A DNA stretch of 64,000 nucleotides. It comes from Terrirubrum flagellatum. GTDB taxonomy: Bacteria; Pseudomonadota; Alphaproteobacteria; Rhizobiales; Beijerinckiaceae. Under the pieces are notes generated by a model, which was not told where the DNA came from, made no database searches, and worked only from the letters and a program-made list of their open reading frames with translations. Where the stretch lies: the NCBI RefSeq assembly GCF_022059845.1, contig NZ_CP091853.1, positions 1 to 64,000 on the forward strand, in the 5' to 3' direction. The position numbers were made by a program, and so were the translations under genes. How positions within the stretch are numbered: the first letter of the stretch is position 1; each line of letters starts with the position of its first letter. Positions 53,115 through 62,406 of the stretch are shown one piece after another.

Positions 53115-54500
53115 CTAGCCATGAGCAGACTTGCGGGCCGCCGGCTTCATCGCAGCTGTCATCTCAGGGGTGACGGGATGCTCTTCCGCAAGCTCGAAAG
53201 GCGTGTTTGCGCGGAGCTTTGGCAATTCGAGATTGGAGCGAAAACTATCTCCGATGTAGTCGTCATCCAGCAATTTGCGCTTGCGCAACTCAGGAAGCAG
53301 GCCGTTTAACAAGAGGTCTTCTTGATCGGGATTGCCAAGCCCGTGGAGAGAAATGACGTCCAGCACGCCTGCTCGGAAACGTTCTTCAATAGCGCAGGCC
53401 AATTGTTCCGGCGTGCCAGCGACCGACCAGTGGCCTGTTTCCTGCGCCTGAATGATCAACTCGCGCAAACTGAGCCCTTGCCGCGCATATCGACGAAATA
53501 TCTCGACCCTTCCGCGCCTGCGATTGATGCTATCGACATTCGGCAGCAACCTCTCTGGCAGCGGCTCATCTAGCGGTAGATCTGAAAGGTCGATATTTCC
53601 GCCCAGCATGTCGGAGAGCTTAAACCGTCCCTGCACGAAATCGATCTTTTCATGCTTGTCCCGAAGCCGACGGGAAACGTCAGCTTCGGAGTCACCGATA
53701 ACGGAATGGAAGGAATTCATTATCAACGGCAAATTGGCGCCGCGGCCGAAGCTTATGGCCTGACGTCGGAGTTCGCCGACGAAGTCGATCGCAGCCTCGA
53801 GAGTCGGCTGGGACGTGTAGACGACTTCGGCATAGCGCGCGCCTAACGTCATGCCTTCTCGGGATTGGCCCGCCTGAAATTGCACCGGCCGACCTTGTGG
53901 CGGCGGCGGAACGTTCAACGGTCCCTGCACATGGAAATGCGCGCCGCGATAGTCAATGCGATGAAGTTTACTCGGATCAAGGCGAATTCCACCTTCCGAA
54001 CCCCGGTTCACCGCCTGAGGTTCATTGGCGTCGAAGAGCTTGTTGACCACTTCGATGAATTCGGCCGCCCGCTCGTAGCGCTTAGCCGGAGCAGGCAATG
54101 CATCGCCGCCAAAATTCTCCTCCCCAACGGACGATGTCACCGCGTTCCACGCGGCGCGGCCACCGCTCACATGATCCAGAGTGCCGATGAGACGCGCTAG
54201 ATTATAGGGGTGATGATAGGTTGTTGATATCGTGGCGACGAGGCCGATCCGCGACGTAGCCAGGCTCAGCGCCGCTAGGGCGACGATTGGCTCCTGCGTG
54301 CCGGTCGTTCCTGACAGCCCGGCCGGATCGGCCTGCAGGAGATCGGCCGTAAAGAGTCCGGTAATTTTCTCAGCCTCGGCTTTGCGGGCGAGATCCGCCG
54401 CGCGGCGCGCGCCAAACGATGCGTTTGCGTCGCTGCTGGCAAATACAAAGCTGCCAGCGCCAACCAACGTCTTCAATCGACGCTGACGAGAGTTTATCAT
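53115..54500 (-). CDS. NtaA/SnaA/DszA-type LLM monooxygenase
   Basis: 461 residues of the two-component FMNH2-dependent branch: TGLFTADLLQADP, TTYHHPYNLARLIGTLDHVSGGRAAWN (locator near 90-116), NVPPPPQGRPVQFQAGQS, and the C-terminal DDYIGDSFRSNLELP. Relatives cleave C-N or C-S bonds in chelators and organosulfur compounds. The flavin reductase gene 420 bp upstream on the same strand is the likely electron source. Neighbours CysK and PatB/MalY suggest an organosulfur substrate (inference). Confidence 0.85.
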   Translation of the reverse strand: MINSRQRRLKTLVGAGSFVFASSDANASFGARRAADLARKAEAEKITGLFTADLLQADPAGLSGTTGTQEPIVALAALSLATSRIGLVATISTTYHHPYNLARLIGTLDHVSGGRAAWNAVTSSVGEENFGGDALPAPAKRYERAAEFIEVVNKLFDANEPQAVNRGSEGGIRLDPSKLHRIDYRGAHFHVQGPLNVPPPPQGRPVQFQAGQSREGMTLGARYAEVVYTSQPTLEAAIDFVGELRRQAISFGRGANLPLIMNSFHSVIGDSEADVSRRLRDKHEKIDFVQGRFKLSDMLGGNIDLSDLPLDEPLPERLLPNVDSINRRRGRVEIFRRYARQGLSLRELIIQAQETGHWSVAGTPEQLACAIEERFRAGVLDVISLHGLGNPDQEDLLLNGLLPELRKRKLLDDDYIGDSFRSNLELPKLRANTPFELAEEHPVTPEMTAAMKPAARKSAHG

Positions 54501-54920
54501 CGCTTGACTCCAAGCTTCATAATAGCAAACGCGTATCGGAACGCTTCGGACGAACAGACCGCGCTTCTCAAGACAGATGCGCCACAGCGAGGTTGGTTAT
54601 GCGGTCGGCGCTCACTGCGCCGGCGTCAATGCTCCCGGCTCGAACCGCTTATATTCGGCGACCTCCAGCGTTTCGTATATGTCCGGATTGAGAATCTTGC
54701 GGAGAGGAATGATTTCATCTCCTCTGCTGATGTACCTGTGAAATAAAGCGAATATTGAGATCCCGGAGCGGCTGATAGGCATCTTGCAGAAGGCAATGTA
54801 AATTCGGCGCGTCGCCGATCGTGGCGATTCGAACTGTATCGATCATCTCGGTTCGGCTCATTTGGAAGAAGGCTGCAGATCGCCACGCGCGCGAATCACG
54901 GCGCGATACCGCTTTTCACC
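54501..54920. other. Gap between flavin reductase and LLM genes
   Basis: 420 bp with no supportable gene and no clear terminator. It contains no copy of the 27-bp dyad seen in the RutA block. A promoter for the downstream minus-strand LLM gene may lie here. Confidence 0.3.
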
Positions 54921-55463
54921 CTAAATTCCCGCGCCATTTTGAAAATCATCGTCGAACGTCCCGTATAGGCCGCGCCAATACAGCAATGCTCCTTCTTCTT
55001 GTGAAGCTTGTATGGCCTTCACTCGCCCAATCAATATTGTGTGTGAGTGGCGATCGATTGCTTCTTCAATTTCGCAATCAAGTGTCGCCAGAGTTCCCTG
55101 AAGAATCGGCGCGCCTGTGATAAGGGTTGTCCAGTCGCCTTCTGCAAAACGTTCTTCGCCTTTATGCCCTCCACGCCCGGCAAATCGATCGGCGATCGAC
55201 TGGTGGCGCGCGGCGAGCACATTGATGGCGAAGCGTCCAGCGCGCTGGATGGTTGGCCAAGCGGAAGCCGCGCGGTTGACGCAAACGATGATGGTCGGAG
55301 GGTCAGCGGAAAGCGCGGTCAATGAAGTTGCGGTAAGGCCCGCGCACCTCCCGTCAACAGAAGCTGTCACGATACTGACTGCGCCGGCGACGTTGCGCAT
55401 CACGGATCGAAACGCGGCGGCGTCGGTCTCGGATGGGGCCGAAATTCTCACTTGGTGATTCAT
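54921..55463 (-). CDS. Flavin reductase (NtaB/RutF family)
   Basis: 180 residues with the flavin reductase split barrel: AGAVSIVTASVDGRCAGLTA, DPPTIIVCVNRAASAW, RFAINVLAARHQSIADRFAG and HSHTILIGRVKAI. It supplies FMNH2 to the LLM monooxygenase downstream (53115-54500) and perhaps to those at 57 and 63.6 kb. It is divergent from the PatB/MalY gene. Confidence 0.85.
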   Translation of the reverse strand: MNHQVRISAPSETDAAAFRSVMRNVAGAVSIVTASVDGRCAGLTATSLTALSADPPTIIVCVNRAASAWPTIQRAGRFAINVLAARHQSIADRFAGRGGHKGEERFAEGDWTTLITGAPILQGTLATLDCEIEEAIDRHSHTILIGRVKAIQASQEEGALLYWRGLYGTFDDDFQNGAGI

Positions 55464-55797
55464 TGAGTGTTCGCCGTTCGAGATGCGCGCTGGAGAAGGC
55501 GGTAAGGCTCATTGTAGTTTGAGCGCATTGTTGTCTCCGGCATTTAATCGGTGTTCTGAGCGAAGCGGCTACAGCCTCTCCAAGTAGGGCATCTTATCAA
55601 GCCGAAACGAAAGCGCTTCTATGACAGATTTTCTTTTTGCGCGGCCAAATCGGCGCTTTCATCTCCGGCAACTATGATTAGCAGCGGGAACTTTTCAAAT
55701 GCGTCTGGAGGCTCCATCACGAGTCATTGAACGCTTGTTCGGTCGCATGTCGCACCTATGATGCTCGCGGAAGTGCATCATTTGGGCTTATCGAAGA
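55464..55797. other. Divergent promoter region, flavin reductase / PatB-like gene
   Basis: 334 bp, more AT-rich than its surroundings, without a gene. It should hold the promoters for both flanking genes; I could not identify a clear operator. Confidence 0.3.
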
Positions 55798-56982
55798 ATG
55801 CTTCAGGAATTTTTGAACGAGCGGGCGAAGAGTGTGGAGTTCGACCGCGTTTACGGGGGCGGCGGCGTTGGGGACTCCAAGAAATGGCGCCTTTACCCGC
55901 AGGATATCTTGCCGATGTGGGTCGCCGACATGGACTTTGCGGTCGCTGAGCCGATCGTCGAAGCGCTGCGGCAGCGACTCACTCATCCGATATTCGGCTA
56001 CACCTTTCCGTCGCAGGGCTTGAAGGATGCGATTGTCGAGACGCTGCAGGCGCGGCACGGATGGACAATTCAGCCGAGCAATCTCGTGTTCCTCCCTGGC
56101 GTGGAGCCGGGGGTCAACATGGCTCTCAAGGCCATTTTGCGGCCGGGTGACGGAGTTGTGGTTCAGACGCCGGCTTATCGGCCATTGTTGGATGCCCCGG
56201 ATCACTGGGGGCTGAAACGGATTGAGGCTCCACTGATCCGAGAGGCCGACGGTCCCTACACGATCGACAAGGCGGGTCTAGAAGATGCGATCGGCCGAGC
56301 GCACGCGCTTCTCCTTTGTAATCCGCACAATCCGACCGGGCGCGTCTTCACTCATGAAGAGCTGCGCATGATCGCCGAGGCGTGCGAGCGAAGAAACGCG
56401 CTAATTATTTCAGACGAGATCCATTCCGACCTGGTGTTTGACGGACGTACGCACATTCCGATTGCGACGCTCGATCCGGAAGTCGCCGCGCGCACGATTA
56501 CGCTCATGTCGGGCAACAAAACTTTCAATATCGCGGGCCTGAAAACAGCCTTTGCCATTATTCCCAATCCCGCACTTCGCCACCGATTCCAGGCGGCACG
56601 GCAAGGCATGGTCGACAGCGTCAATCTGTTGGGGTTGGCGGCGACAGAAGCCGCTTACAGGCAGGGGGAGGAGTGGCGTCGCGCGTTGGTCAACTACCTC
56701 GAGGCGAACCGAAATCACCTCGCAAGCGAACTTGGGCGGCGATTTTCCGGGATCTCCTTCAGCCCACCCGAGGCGACCTTTCTGGCCTGGCTCGACTGCA
56801 CTGCTCTCGAACTCGAATCGGAGCCGCAGAAATTTTTTCTCGAGAAGGCGCGCGTGGGATTTTCAGCCGGACGGGAGTTTGGAAAAGAGGGGAGGGGTCA
56901 TGTGAGAGTGAACTTCGGCGCCCCGCGCGTGCTGATTGATGACGCGCTGGATCGCATGGAGCAGGCGCTCGCGGGCCGATGA
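55798..56982 (+). CDS. PatB/MalY-family cystathionine beta-lyase
   Basis: 394 residues, fold-type I aminotransferase class. Family start MWVADMDFAVAEPIVEAL near 38-55, PNNP-type motif as NPHNPTGRVF near 175, Asp in SDEIHSDLVF near 205, and PLP lysine in SGNKTFNIAGL near 240. It releases sulfide or thiol, pyruvate and ammonia from cystathionine, cysteine or S-alkyl-cysteine conjugates. Converging with the next operon and divergent from a flavin reductase, it fits a sulfur-salvage role. Confidence 0.85.
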   Translation: MLQEFLNERAKSVEFDRVYGGGGVGDSKKWRLYPQDILPMWVADMDFAVAEPIVEALRQRLTHPIFGYTFPSQGLKDAIVETLQARHGWTIQPSNLVFLPGVEPGVNMALKAILRPGDGVVVQTPAYRPLLDAPDHWGLKRIEAPLIREADGPYTIDKAGLEDAIGRAHALLLCNPHNPTGRVFTHEELRMIAEACERRNALIISDEIHSDLVFDGRTHIPIATLDPEVAARTITLMSGNKTFNIAGLKTAFAIIPNPALRHRFQAARQGMVDSVNLLGLAATEAAYRQGEEWRRALVNYLEANRNHLASELGRRFSGISFSPPEATFLAWLDCTALELESEPQKFFLEKARVGFSAGREFGKEGRGHVRVNFGAPRVLIDDALDRMEQALAGR

Positions 56983-57038
56983 TCGGAGCAGCGGAGCGAG
57001 ATGAGCCTCTCCAGGCGCCTGCCAACAGCCCTTCGGTA

Positions 57039-58100
57039 TCACCGCCAAGCAAACGCGTCCGCCAGTTCGGTCGGACCCGAAGCATGGAAGCCAATCTCGG
57101 GAGCGATTTTCCCGATCACATCTTCGATGATCTGGAGATAGTCGTGAAGCGGCAGATTGTACGGCAACTCCAGGCGGAGCTCGCGCGCCTCTGAGAGAAC
57201 GCCGTCTTGCGAGAGTTTGTCGAGAATTTCGTCAGCCGATCCCACGATATCAGGCGCAAATTGCGTTCGACGCTCGCCTTGGGGAGCGAGAGTTCTGGCG
57301 GTGCGTTCGGCCGCGAAGGCCAGGTATCGGTTGCGCGTCGGGCGATCGGCGCTGTCAAGCGGAATGATCACGCGGCCAACGGCGATACGCGCGGCTTCGC
57401 CACGAGTCGATGACGCCCGGAACAGTTCGATGTGGCGTCGCTGGGTTTCGATGAAGCTATCGACTTGTTCGGCCACGTTGATATTTCCGACCAACAGGTT
57501 GAGGCCATTTCGCGCAGCCCATTCGACGGACCGGACCGAGCCGCCGCCATACCAGAGGCGGTCCACGAGCCCAGGCGCATGGGGGCGGACCCGAGGCCGG
57601 TGACGACCGCCCGCCGAAACGATTTCGGCGTCTTCTGAGCCAAAGAATTCGCCGGCAAGATTATGAGCCAGCCGGGAGACGCGTGCGTGAGAATAGTCTG
57701 CGGCATCCGCTCCGGCGTCGAGGAAACGATCGCCAAGCACCCCCGCGAGCACGGGCTTTCCGGCGCTCAATCCGACCTGCAGGCGACCACGGGACAGGAT
57801 GTCCACGGTGGCCAGATCCTCTGCGAGCCGGAGAGGGTTTTCATAGCCCATTTGGATGACGCCGACGCCGAGCTCAATGCGCGATGTTCGCTGTGTCGCT
57901 GCAGCGAGCACGGTGGCTGCCGACGATATTCCGCATTCGAGATGGCGTTGCCGGACCCAAGCGCCACTGTAGCCCAGTTCCTCGCCCCTCTCGATCAGAT
58001 TGAGGGTCTCTTCGAGCCCCCGACTGGGATCTTCTTCAGAAAAATTCCCCGACGTCAGGAAGCTGAGGCGTTCGATCGCGAGACGGCGACGGGTGGCCAT
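57039..58100 (-). CDS. LLM-class flavin-dependent oxidoreductase (CmoO-like position)
   Basis: 353 residues from ATG 58100. Single LLM barrel: GYSGAWVRQRHLE near 42-54, IELGVGVIQMGYENPLRLAEDLATVD (locator near 75-100), LQVGLSAGKPV, and LWYGGGSVRSVEWAARNGLNLL near 190. By order and type it corresponds to the single-domain luciferase-like gene in the B. subtilis S-alkyl-cysteine salvage operon. It is the last gene of the minus-strand operon, 7 bp after a binding-protein gene. The open frame runs 20 codons upstream into that gene. Confidence 0.8.
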   Translation of the reverse strand: MATRRRLAIERLSFLTSGNFSEEDPSRGLEETLNLIERGEELGYSGAWVRQRHLECGISSAATVLAAATQRTSRIELGVGVIQMGYENPLRLAEDLATVDILSRGRLQVGLSAGKPVLAGVLGDRFLDAGADAADYSHARVSRLAHNLAGEFFGSEDAEIVSAGGRHRPRVRPHAPGLVDRLWYGGGSVRSVEWAARNGLNLLVGNINVAEQVDSFIETQRRHIELFRASSTRGEAARIAVGRVIIPLDSADRPTRNRYLAFAAERTARTLAPQGERRTQFAPDIVGSADEILDKLSQDGVLSEARELRLELPYNLPLHDYLQIIEDVIGKIAPEIGFHASGPTELADAFAWR

Positions 58101-58107
58101 GATCCGC

Positions 58108-59046
58108 TCAAAATTTGGGAAGACCGGGCGGATTGGTCTCGGACCGTTCCAACGCCTCATCTTCCAGCCTCCAGCGGGCGAGGGCTTCGCGATATTTGCC
58201 CGTCTTGATCAGTTCATTGATGGCGAGCGTCAAAGCCGGCGCCAGTCCACTGTCCTTTCGGGTCGCGATCGCGACATCCGATTTGAGTGGCCAGCCTGCG
58301 CTGAGAACGCCAACGCGGCGGACATTGCGGTCTCGCGACTCGATAAAGAGAAGCTGCGCGTGAGGTTGCACGATGACGTCGGCGCGCCGCGACCGCAGCG
58401 CCAGAAGCCGCGCCGGTTCGTCGTCGTAATATTGCAGATCGAGAGGTTTCAGGCCCGTGGCGACATTCTGCTTGCTCCATTCCAGCAGGATGCGCTCTTG
58501 GTTTGTGCCTGAACCCACAATGATGCGGAGGCCCGCGGCGTCTTTCGGCTCCTTGATCGACTGTACCGGACTGTCCAGCGCCACAAAGAACCCGTGCAGC
58601 CCTTCGCGATAGGTGGAGAAATCGAATTTCTCCTTGCGCTGCTCGGTCACGCCTACGTTCGATATGACCGCATCATACTTGCCTGAGGATAAACCCAGAG
58701 GCCAATCGGCCCAGGCGACCGGAACGATCCTCAACTGGAGGCCCAGACTGTCCGCGACAAGCTGAGCAATGTCTACGTCCGCGCCGACCACCGTCTTGGC
58801 GTCGGTCGCATAGGTTGAGAGCGGCGGGGTGGAGGGGGCGATCGCAATTGTCAGCTCCCCCGGCTTGACAAAACGATAGCCTTCGGGGACGGCGGCTATC
58901 GCTGCGGGAGCTGCTGGAACTCGCGGCCGTCCGGACTGCTCCGGACTGAGATCATAGACGTCGCCTTGAGCGCTTGCCGCAACACTTGTCGCGAGCGCAA
59001 GCGCAGCGAGCCAAGGCCGGAGAGATGAGGAAAAGAACGCGGGCAT
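58108..59046 (-). CDS. Amino-acid ABC binding protein (tandem copy 2)
   Basis: 312 residues. Signal peptide (LAALALATSVAASAQG), then a polar amino-acid binding fold (SBP_bac_3): KPGELTIAIAPSTPPLSTYA, PVAWADWPLGLSSGKYDAVISN, FDFSTYREGLHGF, and the LSPEQSGRPR segment after the signal. It is a close paralogue of the upstream neighbour, differing most around the ligand pocket (YATDAKTVVGAD). Probably a cystine-like or S-substituted cysteine binder, as with the TcyJ/TcyK pair (inference). Confidence 0.82.
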   Translation of the reverse strand: MPAFFSSSLRPWLAALALATSVAASAQGDVYDLSPEQSGRPRVPAAPAAIAAVPEGYRFVKPGELTIAIAPSTPPLSTYATDAKTVVGADVDIAQLVADSLGLQLRIVPVAWADWPLGLSSGKYDAVISNVGVTEQRKEKFDFSTYREGLHGFFVALDSPVQSIKEPKDAAGLRIIVGSGTNQERILLEWSKQNVATGLKPLDLQYYDDEPARLLALRSRRADVIVQPHAQLLFIESRDRNVRRVGVLSAGWPLKSDVAIATRKDSGLAPALTLAINELIKTGKYREALARWRLEDEALERSETNPPGLPKF

Positions 59047-59096
59047 CGGCTGAAAATCTCCAGAGCGATGAGCGAAGCGATCGACGGCGCGTCGCC

Positions 59097-60026
59097 TCAG
59101 CTTTTCGGAAGGCCGGGTGGGTTCGTGCGTGAGACGGAGATCGCCTCATGGTGGAGATTCCACCGCTCGAGCGCTTTCGCGTAGTTTCCGTTCTTGATCT
59201 GGGCGTTCAGCGCCGCGGTGATGGCGTCCGCCAGCCCGGCGCCTTTGCGTGTGGTGACAGCAATTTCCGCCGTCAGCGGCCAACCACCGGAGAAAAGCCC
59301 GACAAGTTTCGTCTTCTTTTCGAGAGAAGCGCGGTAACTCAGCAATGCGTTGGGCCCGAGATATGCGTCAGCACGACCGCTCTGCAAGGCGAGGTAGAGC
59401 ACTGCGTCATCGTCATAATACTGGACTTCGGACGACTTCAATCCCGCCGCCTCGTTCTGTTTGATCCAGTTCAGTAGAATACGCTCCTGGTTTGTTCCGG
59501 AGCCGACGATGACGCGAAGTCCCGCGACGTCCTTCGGCTCCTTGATGGCGGCGATGGGGCTGTCGACCTTCACATAGAAGCCAAGCAGGTCATTCCGGTA
59601 AGTCGAGAAGTCGAGCCGTTCCTTGCGCTCCTCCGTCACAGTCACGTTGGAGATAACGGCGTCGTATTTGCCGGATTGGACGCCGAGAGGCCAATCGGCC
59701 CAGGCGACGGGGACAAGTTGCAATTCAAGTCCAAGGCTATCGGCGACGAGCTGAGCGATGTCGGCTTCAGATCCGATCAACGTCTTGTTATCGGTCGCGA
59801 AGGTTCCGAAGGGCAGGCGGGTTGAAGCGTTGGCGATCGTCAACTTTCCCGGCGTGACGAGCTTCACTCCCGGCGCCACCAGCTTTACCGCCTCTTCGAC
59901 CGCGGCTGCGCGCGGTCGGCCCTTCTGCTCAGGCGAGAGATCTGGCTCGGCCGCCGCCGCAAGCGACATGAGCGCGCATGTCACCGCCGCAGCGGCGACT
60001 GCCGCCGTAAATCCTTTGAACGTCAT
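59097..60026 (-). CDS. Amino-acid ABC binding protein (tandem copy 1)
   Basis: 309 residues. Signal peptide cleaved near LAAAAEP, then the LSPEQKGRPR segment and SBP_bac_3 fold: PVAWADWPLGVQSGKYDAVISN, VGSGTNQERILLNWIKQ, VQYYDDDAVLYLALQSGRAD. Shares long identical stretches with the next gene, so it arose by tandem duplication. It lies 26 bp after the permease-ATPase fusion and delivers substrate to it. Confidence 0.82.
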   Translation of the reverse strand: MTFKGFTAAVAAAAVTCALMSLAAAAEPDLSPEQKGRPRAAAVEEAVKLVAPGVKLVTPGKLTIANASTRLPFGTFATDNKTLIGSEADIAQLVADSLGLELQLVPVAWADWPLGVQSGKYDAVISNVTVTEERKERLDFSTYRNDLLGFYVKVDSPIAAIKEPKDVAGLRVIVGSGTNQERILLNWIKQNEAAGLKSSEVQYYDDDAVLYLALQSGRADAYLGPNALLSYRASLEKKTKLVGLFSGGWPLTAEIAVTTRKGAGLADAITAALNAQIKNGNYAKALERWNLHHEAISVSRTNPPGLPKS

Positions 60027-60052
60027 GGTCGTCTCCGTGGGAATAGCTGAAG

Positions 60053-61852
60053 TCAGAGAACTTTTGACAGGAATTCTCTGGTTCGCGGGTGCGAAGCCGC
60101 GTTGAGCACGGTGGTTGGCGGTCCCTGCTCGACAACGCGCCCTTGGTCCATGAACACGATGTGATCGGCGACTTCTCGCGCGAAACCGATCTCATGCGTG
60201 ACAATGATGAGTGTCACGCCCGAACGCGCGAGCTCCTTGATGACATCGAGCACCTCGTTGACGAGTTCGGGATCAAGCGCCGAGGTCGGTTCGTCGAACA
60301 GAAGGACTTTCGGGCGCATTGCGAGCGCGCGAGCGATAGCGACGCGTTGCTGTTGGCCGCCAGAAAGCTGGCGCGGAAATGCGTTCGCCTTTTCAGAAAG
60401 GCCAACGCGATCGAGCAGATTGCGCGCCTGTGCTTCGGCGTCTGCGCGCGCGACGCCCCGCACGGTGATGGGCGCTTCGACAATGTTTTCCAGAACCGTG
60501 AGATGCGGAAACAGATTGAAGTTTTGGAACACCATCCCGACATCGACGCGGCTCTTGAGGATGTCGCGCTCCTTCAATTCGTAAAGCACGCTGCCATCCT
60601 GGCGGTAGCCGATGAATTGACCGTCTACGGCGATCAGGCCTTCATCGACCGGCTCGAGATGATTGATGGCGCGCAATAGAGTGGACTTGCCGGACCCGGA
60701 CTGTCCCAGAATTGCGGTGACGGAGCCGGCGGGGAGGGAGAGACTCACTCGGTCAAGCGCTTTCAAGGCGCCAAAATGCTTCGAGACGCTCTGGATCGTC
60801 ACCGCACCGCCGAGCGAAGCGCTTTCCCGCAAGCTCGCTCCGGCCGACGGCGCGATAGGCGCGGCGATCGCATCCGCAGCAGAGATTGCTCCAGAGTCCG
60901 TCCGGACGTCGACGCCCACCCAGTTGAGAATTGCCCGCAATGCGGGGGGCGGCGGATTGCGAACCGCGCCCCGGGAATAATGGCGCTCAATGAAGAATTG
61001 AACAGCCGATAAAGCCGACAGGATGATAAGATACCAGGCGGTCGCCACCATCAGCAGCGGAATCACTTCCAGATTCCGTCGATAGATCACCTGAATGGTG
61101 TAAAAGAGCTCCGGCAGCGCCAGGATATAAACGTTGGAAGTGCCCTTCGCGAGCCCGATGATGTCATTGAACGCAGGGGGTATAATCGAACGCATCGCCT
61201 GCGGCAGGATGATGCGTGAAGCCTGGCGCGACTTTGGCAGCCCCAGCGCTGCTGCGGCTTCAAGTTGCCCCTGATCGACAGACAAAATGCCGCCGCGAAT
61301 AATTTCAGATGTGAATGCCGCCTGGTTCAGCGTCAGGCCAATGATCGCCGCGGCAAACGGACTGATCAATTGGGTTGTTTGATAGGAGAAGAAGGAGAAA
61401 TTGGTGAAGGGTACGCCGACGGTGACTGTCTCGTAGAGATAGCCGATGTTGTTGAGAATCAGCAGCAACACGATTAGAGGGATCGATCGGAATAGCCAGG
61501 TGAAGGCCCAGGAGAGAGCGGCGAGAAGGGGAGAGCCGGAGACGCGCGCCAAGGCGAGAGCGGCTCCGAACGCAAAGCCGCAGGTCGCGCCGAGAACGGT
61601 GAGGAGGAGCGTGCGCCAGAGACCTAGGAGTACAGGCTCAGAGAAAAACCACTCCGCAAAGACATCCCATCCCCACCGCGGATTGCTGACGATCGACGTT
61701 GCTACAGCGGCGATGACGATTGCGGCGAGTGCTGTTCCGAGGGCGCGCGCTGGATAACGCGCGCGCACGATGCGGTAGCTTGCGACAGACGTGTCGCCCG
61801 ATGAAGCTGGAAACGCCTCCTTAAACTGCGAGGCGTCCTGGACGTACGTCAT
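60053..61852 (-). CDS. Fused ABC permease-ATPase for polar amino acids (TcyLMN-like)
   Basis: 599 residues from ATG 61852. Residues 1-290 form a polar amino-acid permease (membrane helices near 40-60, 82-105, 118-140, 160-180, 240-290; EAA-type loop [20 protein letters not shown]). A linker rich in Pro and Ala (about 293-350) leads to an ATPase with Walker [10 protein letters not shown] (383-391), signature [14 protein letters not shown] and Walker [12 protein letters not shown]. Normally these are separate proteins. Only one permease unit is present, so the transporter is probably a homodimer of the fusion. Confidence 0.87.
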   Translation of the reverse strand: MTYVQDASQFKEAFPASSGDTSVASYRIVRARYPARALGTALAAIVIAAVATSIVSNPRWGWDVFAEWFFSEPVLLGLWRTLLLTVLGATCGFAFGAALALARVSGSPLLAALSWAFTWLFRSIPLIVLLLILNNIGYLYETVTVGVPFTNFSFFSYQTTQLISPFAAAIIGLTLNQAAFTSEIIRGGILSVDQGQLEAAAALGLPKSRQASRIILPQAMRSIIPPAFNDIIGLAKGTSNVYILALPELFYTIQVIYRRNLEVIPLLMVATAWYLIILSALSAVQFFIERHYSRGAVRNPPPPALRAILNWVGVDVRTDSGAISAADAIAAPIAPSAGASLRESASLGGAVTIQSVSKHFGALKALDRVSLSLPAGSVTAILGQSGSGKSTLLRAINHLEPVDEGLIAVDGQFIGYRQDGSVLYELKERDILKSRVDVGMVFQNFNLFPHLTVLENIVEAPITVRGVARADAEAQARNLLDRVGLSEKANAFPRQLSGGQQQRVAIARALAMRPKVLLFDEPTSALDPELVNEVLDVIKELARSGVTLIIVTHEIGFAREVADHIVFMDQGRVVEQGPPTTVLNAASHPRTREFLSKVL

Positions 61853-61889
61853 GGAAACTCCGGGGATCGTCTGTAGGGCGCCGAAGCGC

Positions 61890-62396
61890 TCAGGCAGCCT
61901 GATCGGCGCTTTCGGACAGGACTTTTGTGAAAGGCAACTTGCGCAACGCCTCGAGGTCGCCGTTGAGATCGAACTGAGGCGAATAGCCAAATCCGAGATA
62001 CAGCCCGACTGCTTCAGGTTGCCGGAAACCGGTCGTCAGAAAAGCGCGCTGATAGCCTTGCCGTAGAGCTTGCGCTTCGAGTTCGGCGACGATCTTTCTG
62101 GCGAGCCCTTGGCGGCGTTGGTCGCGCCGCACCCAGATGCGCTTCATTTCGGCGGTGGCGTCATCATAGCGCATGAACGCGCCACCACCGATAGTTTCTC
62201 CGGCCTGCACGACAAGAAGGAAAGCGCCGGTCGGAGCCGCGAATGCGGCTGGCGGATAGCGATAGAGCTCGACTGACGCGTCCTCCCTCCCGGGGATATC
62301 ACCATAGCGCCCGTTGTATTCGCGAATGAGATCATCGATGAGCGGCTTGGCGCGCGGATCCAGGGAGTTTGTGTAAAGGAACGAAAGATCGCTCAT
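61890..62396 (-). CDS. GNAT-family N-acetyltransferase
   Basis: 168 residues from ATG 62396. Acetyl-CoA pyrophosphate loop RRDQRRQGLARKIV near 94-107, preceded by AEMKRIWV, and a C-terminal QPEAVGLYLGFGYS. In the matching B. subtilis operon a GNAT (SnaA/SnaB) N-acetylates S-substituted cysteines before oxidation. The same role is inferred here from the neighbours: an M20 deacylase 10 bp upstream and the importer downstream. Confidence 0.82.
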   Translation of the reverse strand: MSDLSFLYTNSLDPRAKPLIDDLIREYNGRYGDIPGREDASVELYRYPPAAFAAPTGAFLLVVQAGETIGGGAFMRYDDATAEMKRIWVRRDQRRQGLARKIVAELEAQALRQGYQRAFLTTGFRQPEAVGLYLGFGYSPQFDLNGDLEALRKLPFTKVLSESADQAA

Positions 62397-62406
62397 TGGC
62401 TTGCCT

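Noticed and set aside
54921-55500. ATTCTCA ... TGAG near the start of the third flavin reductase gene
   Set aside because: The spacing is 13 bp instead of 9 and the site lies across the gene's first codons, so it is not counted as a copy of the dyad.
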